A stretch of DNA of 64,000 nucleotides from Sepiola atlantica (Eukaryota; Mollusca; Cephalopoda; Sepiida; Sepiolidae): assembly GCA_963556195.1 (NCBI GenBank), contig OY744531.1:103708142-103772141 (forward strand). The letters run 5' to 3'. Shown here piece by piece: positions 55,945 to 64,000 of the stretch. Both the position numbers and the translations under genes were made by a program. The notes beneath the pieces are model-generated. The model had not been told where the DNA came from, did not search any database, and saw only the letters and a list, made by a program, of their open reading frames with translations. Numbering within the stretch: position 1 is the stretch's first letter; each line of letters starts with the position of its first letter.

Positions 55945-56205
55945 CATAAGCACGTTGACACCCCTGCTGCCGTTACATCACCAAAGCTACTCGACCTTGA
56001 CCTTGGTCAGAATAAAATTAGTGACCCTTTTCAGATATCAGGTGCTGTGTACGGAAGACCTCTCTGCTTATCTTGACATTGTTTCCAGTCATCCCGGACT
56101 TCCCCTCTCCTTTAAAATTAAGCAGTGCCGATTCAGGATGGGTGTAGTTGGTGATTGCGCAACCCTTGCTTTATAATTAACTGCCAGCGGTTGCACCCTT
56201 AACAA
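55945..56205 (+). mobile_element. 5S rRNA-derived SINE, diverged copy
   Basis: CACGTTGACACC, ATCACCAAAGCTACTCGACC and CAGATATCAGGTGCTGTGTA keep the 5S order. CTCTCTGCTTATCTTGACAT, AAGCAGTGCCGATTCAGGA and TTGGTGATTGCGCAACCC match the body of the copy at 2,228-2,497. Confidence 0.65.
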
Positions 56206-56257
56206 TAGGTATCCATTGTTTCTCAAAACTGAACTGAGCTCTGAGTGAATATTGCTA

Positions 56258-56259
<2 letters not shown>

Positions 56260-56295
<36 letters not shown>

Positions 56296-56350
56296 ATGAT
56301 AATACTAGTAATACTACTCCTGCTAATAATACTAATAATACAACTACCAA
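56260..56350. repeat. (CTA)n microsatellite
   Basis: CTA run grading into imperfect AAT/ACT triplets. Confidence 0.9.
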
Positions 56351-56354
56351 TAAT

Positions 56355-56915
56355 AATTCCATGTTCTCTCATTTCTGAATAAAGTTGAATCAAACATCAG
56401 CCTACACAAATGTGGTCACGAATCTGTGGCAAATAATCATCTCCAATTAAAATTAAACATCTTAACTATCCGTTTTTTGAGATATCCGCGCTTGTAATAA
56501 AAGTTATTTCCGGTTGATTCTTTTTTAAATCAGTTGTTATTTCCCGGTCCAGATCGATAATAAATGGCGGAATTTGATTGAAACACACACACACGCACGC
56601 ACACACACACACACACGCACACACAAGTACGTCCACACGGCTACCTCTTTGATTATACTTATTTTCGAACGATCTTATTTTCGTTTAGAATTTCACTTGG
56701 ATTTCGCCATTATCATACATGAGCGGTAATTCGATTTGGCACTAGTCAAAATGCCGTATAAATTCTATGGAGAACCATCGAGGTGTTAAATGTTACTTGG
56801 CAGTAATATGCTTTTCGAATTAAGTGTAGATATAATCAACCGAGCGAATTATTAGATATGACTGACATATTATGGACCTTGACGTCAGCGGTTTATTTAC
56901 TGCCTTCCTATGACA
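56355..56915. other. (CA)n tract, otherwise no gene recognised
   Basis: CA/CGCA repeats at 56,584-56,626. Nothing else is supported. Confidence 0.5.
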
Positions 56916-56917
56916 GT

Positions 56918-57080
56918 AAGGTATGACACAAGGTCAGAAGGTGGAGGGTGTGATCAGCGTCGCTCCACAAAAATAGCTATGATTAGACCCGTCGGCATTC
57001 CCCGGTCGAAGCATATCGAGCATTTGGTAAACCAACCTCTCTCCACGAACGAGGAGATAATACCTAGGCGTATACACTAT
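56918..57080 (-). mobile_element. Old U2-headed SINE fragment
   Basis: AGTAAGGTATGACACAAGGT, GACCCGTCGGCATTCCCCGG and GAACGAGGAGATAATACCTA parallel the SINE tail and body. The head is absent. Confidence 0.5.
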
Positions 57081-57229
57081 ACCTATCTGTGACAGAAAAT
57101 GATTCTGTAGCAGCCACGGCAACCTCTGGTATGTCAGATTGAGCACTGGGGCGTATCTTGGTGAGTATGACGCAGCTCTTGCACCATATGGTGAGTAGAT
57201 ATATTATTGATTATTATGATTATGTGAGA

Positions 57230-57445
57230 AAGTTGGGAGGTGACGGTTGTTAAGTGGATATCGACACGGACTAAAGACCTAGGTGTTCCAAGTTCGAACC
57301 GAGTCGGTTCCACAGTACCACTTTCACTTAGGGATGTAGGCAACCTTCTCGTGGTCCTTCCCGTAAGTACCCGATGTCTTTCCAGAAAGATTTCTAACAA
57401 GAAAAACATCGAGGAAACTAATGCCAACACCAGAATCATCTGATT
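57230..57445 (+). mobile_element. tRNA-derived SINE
   Basis: GACGGTTGTTAAGTGGATAT (A-box/D-arm-like), ACACGGACTAAAGACCTAG (anticodon arm-like) and AAGTTCGAACC (B box) are spaced as in a tRNA. A ~100-bp non-tRNA body follows. Confidence 0.55.
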
Positions 57446-57624
57446 CACACGAAAGAGGAAGAAGTGAGAAAGTTGAATATTTTCATGTTTTATTTCAGTT
57501 GCGGCTTAGTCTTTAGCGAAGATACACGAAATAAGAGCATGGCAGACTGGAGGTTTTACCCCCACCCTGTAGGTGTATACTAGCTAGGAGCAACTTCCAA
57601 CCAAGGAATAGACCGGCAGTAGTA

Positions 57625-58085
57625 AAGATAGTATGAACGTGGTTTAAAAAATTACGTACTGCGAATGTAAGTGTGGAATTTAACACGTGATATTTATCTC
57701 CCTTGTTAAGACCTTGATATTAGGTTATTAATTAATATTAAGTTAATTAATTTTTCTGACACACTATAATTGATATAGTTTACTATATTCGCATTGTTGT
57801 ATACAATATTTGGCGTGGTTAATAATTAATATCTACTCCTTAGTAAATATTAAATCATACAATCTTTCAATAACGAAGGTGAAATACAAATGCGTATACT
57901 TTTCTCGCATGTATAGACTCAGCCATTGTGCTTCCGAAAAAGACGAAACAATATCAACAGTGCACAAAGAGAAAGGTCCACAAGTGATCGGATAGTATGA
58001 ACGTGGTTTAAAAAATTACGTACTGCAAATGAGAGTACGGAATTTAACACTCAATATTTATCTGCCTTGTTAACACCTTCTAATC
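57625..58085 (+). repeat. ~95-bp direct repeat, 365 bp apart
   Basis: ATAGTATGAACGTGGTTTAA, AAAATTACGTACTGC and ATATTTATCT.CCTTGTTAA occur at 57,628-57,720 and 57,992-58,085. Confidence 0.85.
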
Positions 58086-58089
58086 AAGG

Positions 58090-58435
58090 TAAAGTACGTC
58101 ACTGTACTATTGACAATGAGCCTTTGAATACAATCGTTGTAACAAAACACGTTTAACCGTGTCAGAAAAAAATGTCTAAGGTATTTGATGTCACTATTTA
58201 AGCTGTGTCCGATGATCTGAAGTAAATGGGTAGGGTGGAAAAGCTCGATGAATTAGTTTCACATGAGCTCAACGAAATATGTTGTTTCGGAAATCGGACC
58301 TTCTAATAATAAAGTTAATGTTAGCTCGATATTGTCGTCTTCTGCACAAGCATCGCTGCTACCAGATGAAAGGAAGAATCCGGAGAACAGCTTCAACCCT
58401 GCCCCCGTAGATTGAAGGGCAGACCATATTTATAG
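58090..58435. other. No gene recognised
   Basis: No supported feature. Confidence 0.5.
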
Positions 58436-58439
58436 AAGC

Positions 58440-58545
58440 CATTAAGGTACACAACAGAGAGGAAGGCCGCTGATGAGATGGGCAGACGCCCTGCACAATG
58501 ATCTCAATAAAACTGGCCTTCACCCTGACCCTGATCAACCCTGTC
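58440..58545 (+). pseudogene. LINE C-terminal scrap (possible RTE-like)
   Basis: RGRPLMRWADALHNDLNKTG resembles the short G-R-P-..-R-W motif near the end of RTE-like ORF2 proteins. Upstream frames contain stops. A telomere-like CTAACCCTAACCCTAACC follows at 58,585-58,602. Confidence 0.3.
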
Positions 58546-58549
58546 ATCG

Positions 58550-58945
58550 TGATAAGCGGAGACAAATATCCATTATAACTGACACTAACCCTAACCCTAA
58601 CCGCGACAGCTCGGGCCAACACAGAAATAAAATAAAAAACACGAAGAAGAAAAAAATGTGATGCTGCTGTATCATTGGGGACAGATGAAATGTTCTAATT
58701 TATTTTAGAAGAGTCATTCGAAAGGGGAGATAATTCAAACTGTTTTTATTTTGTAACCATAACCCATAAGGAAAATTCAGAGAATTATTACGAAAATAAA
58801 TGAAAAAAGTGTACTTATGCAGTTTACGTACCGGGCTGAAATAGTAACTTTATAATTTAATCAGCCATTCTTAACACGGGGAGGTGGATGGTTAATGAAC
58901 TATTATGTACTTTGACGTAACAATTTAATAAACGTGATAGTTTAT
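58550..58945. other. No gene recognised
   Basis: Apart from the short telomere-like run, no supported feature. Confidence 0.5.
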
Positions 58946-58949
58946 CAAC

Positions 58950-59271
58950 CTTCTTGGCCTTTTGGCTAAGATCAAAGTGTAGTATCTGTTCCGATGGATA
59001 CTGCACGCCTGTCCTGTGCAGTTCTAGGAGGTCCATCCTCCCAGGCTTTGTCTCCCCTCTTTGGGGAGGAGTAAGTTTATTGCTTACTGTCTGAGGGGCC
59101 CCTACCGGGGAATGCCGATGGGGCTGCCCAGGCAATTTTTAAATGGCCAGAGTGCTCACCTCTCGAGCGCTGGCTTTTCAAACCCCACTTTCTCGACCCG
59201 ATCTTGGGTCACATCTTACTTGTGGGAGTAAGATAAAACTGGCTTTGTGCCTAACTCCGCGAGGAGTAAAT
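58950..59271 (+). mobile_element. U2 snRNA-headed SINE, copy 5
   Basis: Head CTTCTTGGCCTTTTGGCTAA, GATCAAAGTGTAGTATCTGT, then directly GATACTGCACGCCTGTCCTG. The ~60-bp inverted-repeat segment of copies 1-4 is absent. The tRNA-like segment TGGCCAGAGTGCTCACC..GGCTTTTCAAACCCCAC is present. The tail ends GAGGAGTAAAT. Confidence 0.9.
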
Positions 59272-59281
59272 AAACTCCCCT

Positions 59282-59605
59282 TTCTTGGCCTTTTGGCTAA
59301 GATCAAAGTGTAGTATCTGTTCCGATGGATACTGCACGCCTGTCCTGTGCAGTTCTAGGAGGTCCACCCTCCCAGGCTTTGCCTCCCCTCTTTGGGGAGG
59401 AGTAAGTTTATTGCTTACTGTCTGAGGCGCCCCTACCGGGGAATGCCGGCGGGGCTGCCCAGGCAATTTTTAAATGGCCAGAATGCTCACCTCTCGAGCG
59501 CTGGCTTTTCAAACCCCACTTTCTCGACCCGATCTTGGGTCACATCTTACGTGTGGGGGTAAGATAAAACTGGCCTTGTGCCTAACTCCTGGGGAGGAGT
59601 AAATA
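59282..59605 (+). mobile_element. U2 snRNA-headed SINE, copy 6
   Basis: Nearly identical in structure to copy 5, directly downstream of it. It is flanked by AAACTCCCCT at 59,272-59,281 and 59,606-59,615, a probable 10-bp target-site duplication. It is therefore likely the youngest insertion here. Confidence 0.9.
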
Positions 59606-59615
59606 AAACTCCCCT

Positions 59616-59975
59616 CTGGTTTTTCTTTATGGGTTATGGTTACAACCCCCCCCCCCCTCAGAGATGTTTGATATTATTATCTACTCTCATGCGTAATTAT
59701 CAGTGATTGCTCACAGGCAATAACAAGCGGTGTTTCCAATCAATCACAAAAAGTCCCCCCCCCCACTGTTCCAGCACTCTCTCCGCCTCGTTCGGTAACC
59801 ATTGCAAATCATTTTGCGTAATCACAACGGCTTTTCATTTGTGAATTTTCGCTGACAATGACAGTTGGTTTTCTCTGGAATTTGAACTAGGTGCAACAAG
59901 TGTCCTAGCAATTCCTATCATGTGCTGATAGTTTATCCATAAAATAACGTTAATAATTTCTCATATATAAATTAT
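59616..59975. other. No gene recognised
   Basis: Poly-C runs near 59,646 and 59,754. Nothing else is supported. Confidence 0.5.
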
Positions 59976-59979
59976 TATC

Positions 59980-60170
59980 ATTTATTTATAGTGGAGGATT
60001 TTTTGCGAATTCAATTTAAACTGCGGGTGTTGTATGACTTACTATTTGCTTTCTAATGTAGTCCTCTTAGCGTATTTTCTTTTTGAATTTCAATAGATTA
60101 GGACTGAACTATCGCGAGTTGAAAAAGAACCCTTGTCCTTTCTGATCACCTAAAGGATAAAAACATATGT
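59980..60170 (+). repeat. Dispersed repeat (first copy at 45.9 kb)
   Basis: GACTTACTATTTGCTTTCTA and TAGGACTGAACTATCGCGAG, as at 45,940-46,030. Confidence 0.6.
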
Positions 60171-60174
60171 TGAA

Positions 60175-60550
60175 CATGTTTTTCTATTTTCTTCCTTTGA
60201 GTACAGGCGTTAGACATTAAATAAGTGACGTCGATGATAAAAATGTTAAATACCTATACAGAATTTCGAACTAAACCCTTTATTTAATTCACAGGAGTCG
60301 ATTGTTCTCATTCCGTCAGCAACGACAGAGTAGAAATGTGTATTTATATGTTATTCGTAGGTACTATCACCTGTAGTAAGGATTGACCTTTAACCTCCAG
60401 AAGATTGCCCATTGTTAACGAACGCCTAACCTGCTACGCCACGTGTCTACGTGGACATTTTAGTCTGAATTCAGGGAGCCTTAACCCTAATCTGGTGATG
60501 GTATATAGTATTTCTTATAATAATTACATTTTTATATCGATTCCTGTGTT
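60175..60550. other. No gene recognised
   Basis: No supported feature. Confidence 0.45.
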
Positions 60551-60554
60551 TGAG

Positions 60555-60690
60555 AGGGAGATTCCCGAGTTCGAATATGTGCATCTGATGAAGGTTATTA
60601 TTAACAACGGCCGAAACGTTGTGAATAAAACTAGCAAGATAAGAATAGTCGTCCAAATAATAAAACTGATATAAACTATCAATCCTTATT
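60555..60690 (+). repeat. Hammerhead-like repeat (family with 16.4 kb)
   Basis: ATTCCCGAGTTCGA, CTGATGA (60,585-60,591), GGTT/GGCC-type weak stem, GAAACG (60,613-60,618), GTGAATAAAAC. Stem I GCAT/GTGA is only ~3 bp. Confidence 0.55.
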
Positions 60691-60699
60691 TCAAAAGTT

Positions 60700-61080
60700 C
60701 CGCTGCACACATTGATGTGATTTAAAAATAAAAAAAAGGTTTGTAGATGACAGGTATTGATTTATTAAGTCCGTATTGTTGCGGAATTATCTTTAAAATT
60801 CAAATCTTCATCTCAGACTTTTTTTTATTTGTGCTTTTTTAAAATTTTATTGATCTGTGTTTGTTTTCAATGCGAGTTTACGAGCAGTGCGAATTCTTCC
60901 TAGACGCCGATCGACTGTTAAAATATATTTACATGCGATATTGCTTTCTTGTTTCATTTTCTGTATATAATTATTGGACCTTTCAATTCAAAATAGTAGA
61001 TTTCAATTTCGCGATGGTTTAAGACTGTGTTTCATTTGTCTAATAGTAAAAACAAACCAAGCCTTTCCTCATATGTATTT
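60700..61080. other. No gene recognised
   Basis: No supported feature. Confidence 0.5.
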
Positions 61081-61081
61081 T

Positions 61082-61695
61082 TGGTCCCCCGATTTATAAA
61101 ATCGGGGGATTTATGTTTTGAGGCATGTCCGTCCGTCCGTCCATCCGTCTGTCCGTCCGTCCGGATTTTTCTCCGCAACCATCCATTGAATTTCTCTGAA
61201 ATTTTGCATGAAGTTGTAACTTTGGTCAGGTTAGAAAGTGACATTCTCCGATTTTTGAAAACAAATCTAGTTAGCCCACCAGGAGGTCAAAAGGCCCCGA
61301 AATGGCAAAAAATGACATTTTTTGCCCCATAACTTTTCATCCATCCATTCAATTTCTTTGAAACTTGGCGAAAATGTGGAGGCAATTGTTCTTAATAGAA
61401 AATAAGTATCGCTGACCTTGGAAATAATCTGCTTCGCAAAAGCCCCCAACATGGCAAAAAATTACCCTTTTCTCCCATAACGTTTGATCCATCCATTCAA
61501 TTTTTCTGAAACTTGGCCAAAATGTAGAGGCGTTTGTTCTGGATATAAAATGAACATCCTTGACCTCAGAAAAATTCTGGTTCGCACCCCGGGGGGTTAA
61601 AGGGGGGGTCAAAAATGCCCCAAATTGCCCAAATTTATTGCATTTTACACTCGCCACATCGAGTTACATACAGAAGGGGACCACGCATGCGCGGT
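61082..61695 (+). mobile_element. Unclassified ~0.6-kb element, copy 3
   Basis: Starts CCCGATTTATAAAATCGGG, then GTCCGTCCGTCC..GTCCGTCCGTCCGGA, three internal CCATCCATTCAATTT modules, and ends ACACTCGCCACATCGAGTTA. It is the longest of the three copies. Confidence 0.75.
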
Positions 61696-61699
61696 TTGT

Positions 61700-62466
61700 T
61701 ATTCTGGCACTTGCCCTTGTATTACATAACAATCAAATATACTAGCAATCATTCGATCGCTCCGGTCGCATTGTTCTGCTAATATTTATAACGTAAGTGT
61801 CGAGTTTGGTGATGAGCAGACGAGGGTGACAATTTCTTGTTGGAAATCGCACACGCGCTTCGAAATCAGAAGGAAATGTCTGGAAGGACTATACTACACC
61901 AACTTAATAGATTTAGCACTGAAAGATAGTACAAGAGTACACTAATATAATTAATAGTATAGTGTCGGCTTCAGATGGATAGATACCAAATCTCTATTAG
62001 TAATACATGATTTTATTCTCGAAAATGTCTCCAAGGTAAGGCTTAATAATAAGGGACATGAGAAGAAAATGAAATTCAACGAATCTTGCTTCATTGCTGT
62101 CTTATGATTATGGATCAAATTTAATGCAAATCTGAAATATTTGCATTTTCATATGATACGTTTTGCCCATATTATGTATCCTAAATATCCTTTAAGATAC
62201 TTCACATAGAGTGAAATTTGTGGAATATTTATGAATTGCTGTTTAAAACTTATTGTTAAAATTTCACAAAAATTAGAGGTTTCTAAATTCTAACGAAGTT
62301 TCCATCCGCTGTTAACACCCTTTGCATGAGACAAAATAAAACCAAATATAGCCCACATTACTAATGTTTACGCCTAGTAGATGTGTTCTAAAATTTGTAA
62401 TGATCGATTAATTATCTTAGGAGTAAAACTAATACGTTAAATATATGAACATGTACATATACCTAA

Positions 62467-62468
<2 letters not shown>
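61700..62468. other. No gene recognised
   Basis: No supported feature. Confidence 0.45.

Positions 62469-62540
<72 letters not shown>
62469..62540. repeat. (TA)n microsatellite
   Basis: About 70 bp of pure TA. Confidence 0.95.
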
Positions 62541-62543
<3 letters not shown>

Positions 62544-62639
62544 ATATCGCCAACTGCCATTAGCTTTAAAGCATAGCTCATTAGGTAAAACTATTTCGAG
62601 CTCCGGCACTTGACAATGTTTACATTGAGATATCACTTA

Positions 62640-62786
62640 CATTCAGTGAGTGTCGTATGATAGCGCACGGGTAGGAGCGACGACTGTCAGCTCGACGGTT
62701 AAGTTTCAATCGCGGCTTGCTTGAGGCACTAATTGGCCTTGCCGCACTGATGAGCTGTGACACAACAAAACAGTCTGTTTGTAGAT

Positions 62787-62788
<2 letters not shown>
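62640..62788 (+). mobile_element. tRNA-like SINE fragment
   Basis: GATAGCGCACGGGTAGGAGC (A-box-like), CGACTGTCAGCTCG (anticodon-arm-like) and GGTTAAGTTTCAATC (B-box-like) are in tRNA order. The tail CACTGATGAGCTGTGACACA..TAGATGACTATATA is shared with 49,905-49,950 and runs into (TA)n at 62,789-62,838. Confidence 0.5.
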
Positions 62789-62840
<52 letters not shown>

Positions 62841-63100
62841 AAAATGCAAGCTAAGAGCTTCGGCCGGTTTGTGAGTATCAAACAAGTGAGAAGGCAAAAA
62901 AAAAGATTTTCTTTATTTACAAACCGGCCTTAGTTTGTAGCTTACAGGCAAATAACATTTATGCTTGTATGATTCTTCTTTATTTTTCTTCATCCTGAGG
63001 AAGTCTTATAATAAAGACGAAACGTTGATGAATACATAAATAATATATTTGTTTGCTTTCCTATTTCATTTTCCATTACGTCGGATCATTGTATCTCTAT
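62789..63100 (+). repeat. (TA)n plus hammerhead-like repeat (family with 27.4 and 37.3 kb)
   Basis: CTGAGGA (62,995-63,001), stem GTCTT/AAGAC, GAAACG (63,019-63,024) and GATGAA, giving a perfect 6-bp stem I TTCATC/GATGAA. The terminal TTTCCATTACGTCGGAT is the inverse of 37,083-37,103. The core again has one extra A before stem II. Confidence 0.65.
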
Positions 63101-63110
63101 TTTTATTCAC

Positions 63111-63134
63111 GCACACACACACACACACACACAG

Positions 63135-63194
<60 letters not shown>
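63111..63194. repeat. (CA)n(TA)n microsatellite
   Basis: CA run, then TA run. Confidence 0.95.
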
Positions 63195-63197
<3 letters not shown>

Positions 63198-63445
63198 GAT
63201 AGAAGGAATAAGAGTGATAAACATGTACGAATGTCCAGATTTATTTCAAACTTCGATTGTTCAATGCAAGGTATATTCTGTAATAAACTAATGTGGATAT
63301 CTATCTATATCTATATATAGTCATCCGCATAGGAAATAACAATAAACATTAGTTTATTAAAAAATACCTTGCATTGAACAATCTAAGTTTTAAATGAATC
63401 TGGACATTCGTACATGTTTATCACTCTTATTTCGTCTACCTTTAT
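63195..63445. repeat. Inverted repeat, ~100-bp arms
   Basis: AATAAGAGTGATAAACATGT, ACGAATGTCCAGAT and CAATGCAAGGTAT (left) are mirrored at 63,340-63,445. The ~50-bp centre is CTATATATAG-like. It starts at the (TA)n end. Confidence 0.9.
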
Positions 63446-63525
63446 AATTGCTCTATCTCGTATATTGAGCTTAAACCATTTCACTATAGGTTCTATTTAC
63501 TAAAAGTGTACTTTTATTTTATATT

Positions 63526-63528
<3 letters not shown>

Positions 63529-63575
<47 letters not shown>

Positions 63576-63577
63576 GG
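63529..63577. repeat. (CT)n(TA)n microsatellite
   Basis: CT run, then TA run. Confidence 0.95.
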
Positions 63578-63769
63578 CAAACATTTTTAAATAACACGGA
63601 GTGTGTTTGCTAAGACTTTAAAAAAATGTTTTTCAATTGTTTCAGTCAAACGTGTTTATGTAAGTTCCATAGGTTTCTTGTTTTCTTGTTCAATTTTCTT
63701 TCCTTTTTCGCGAGTACTTAAGATTTGATGCGTCAAATAATCTGCAGGCGGTGTTTGTCTTCGTGGCTT

Positions 63770-63830
<61 letters not shown>

Positions 63831-63935
63831 TGTATATATATATATATACACATACGTATATATATATATACATATATATTATATATATATATTATATATA
63901 TATATATAAATATATATATACATATATATATATAA
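63770..63935. repeat. (TA)n with TACA/TGTA interruptions
   Basis: About 165 bp of TA-rich repeat near the window edge. Confidence 0.95.
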
Positions 63936-64000
63936 CGAGATAAATATATAAAAAGCACATGCAGTCACGTGTGCATGTGCGTGTTTGAGCAAACATAGAT

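Noticed and set aside
57240..57443. Open frames around 57.3 kb as a gene
   Set aside because: They overlap the A and B boxes of a tRNA-derived SINE, and both strands are open.

Overview
This is AT-rich, intron- or intergenic-type animal DNA, most likely from an octopus or another coleoid cephalopod. That assignment is inferred. It rests on very dense (TA)n and GATA-type microsatellites, a heavy SINE/LINE/Penelope load, interstitial TTAGGG runs, and one interrupted coding exon of an invertebrate-type cyclic nucleotide-gated (CNG) channel. Only one host protein-coding segment is well supported: a 306-bp exon on the minus strand at 22,295-22,600, with clean splice sites and most of a cyclic nucleotide-binding domain. 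No complete gene is visible, so much of the window may be intron of that gene or intergenic DNA.

Layout. At 0.4-1.2 kb a Penelope-like (PLE) GIY-YIG endonuclease remnant lies between inverted hammerhead-ribozyme copies. A 5S rRNA-headed SINE lies at 2.2-2.5 kb, a triplicated ~330-bp unit at 4.4-5.45 kb, a GATA compound array at 7.6-8.5 kb and a U2-headed SINE nested in an older repeat at 9.2-9.5 kb. TA tracts and a LINE endonuclease scrap fill 10-16 kb. A ~5.2-kb 35-bp satellite with higher-order structure occupies 16.9-22.1 kb, and the CNG exon follows it. From 24 to 27.5 kb there is a cluster of palindromes and ribozyme-like repeats. Ribozyme-bearing elements continue at 32.2-32.7, 35.9-37.4, 42.4-42.7 and 49.9-51.1 kb. 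Decayed LINE reverse transcriptases lie at 39.5-40.5 and 47.2-48.3 kb, with a LINE 3' end at 54.4-54.7 kb. U2-headed SINEs lie at 46.8, 49.5, 51.8, 58.95 and 59.28 kb. Minisatellites occur at 41.7, 43.2, 45.4 and 54.8 kb.

The main signal beyond ordinary repeats is RNA-based. By hand folding I find five type-I hammerhead motifs with essentially complete cores (438-481 minus, 32,603-32,650 plus, 35,951-35,994 minus, 36,467-36,535 minus, 50,078-50,155 plus), plus several decayed or hammerhead-like copies. They sit in inverted-repeat, PLE-like elements, and one lies at the 3' end of an element with a tRNA-like body. Nearly all have (TA)n next to them. Alongside these are SINEs with heads from U2 snRNA and from 5S rRNA. 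The window thus shows dispersed elements built from at least four structured RNAs. All alignments and folds were done by eye, and no database was searched.
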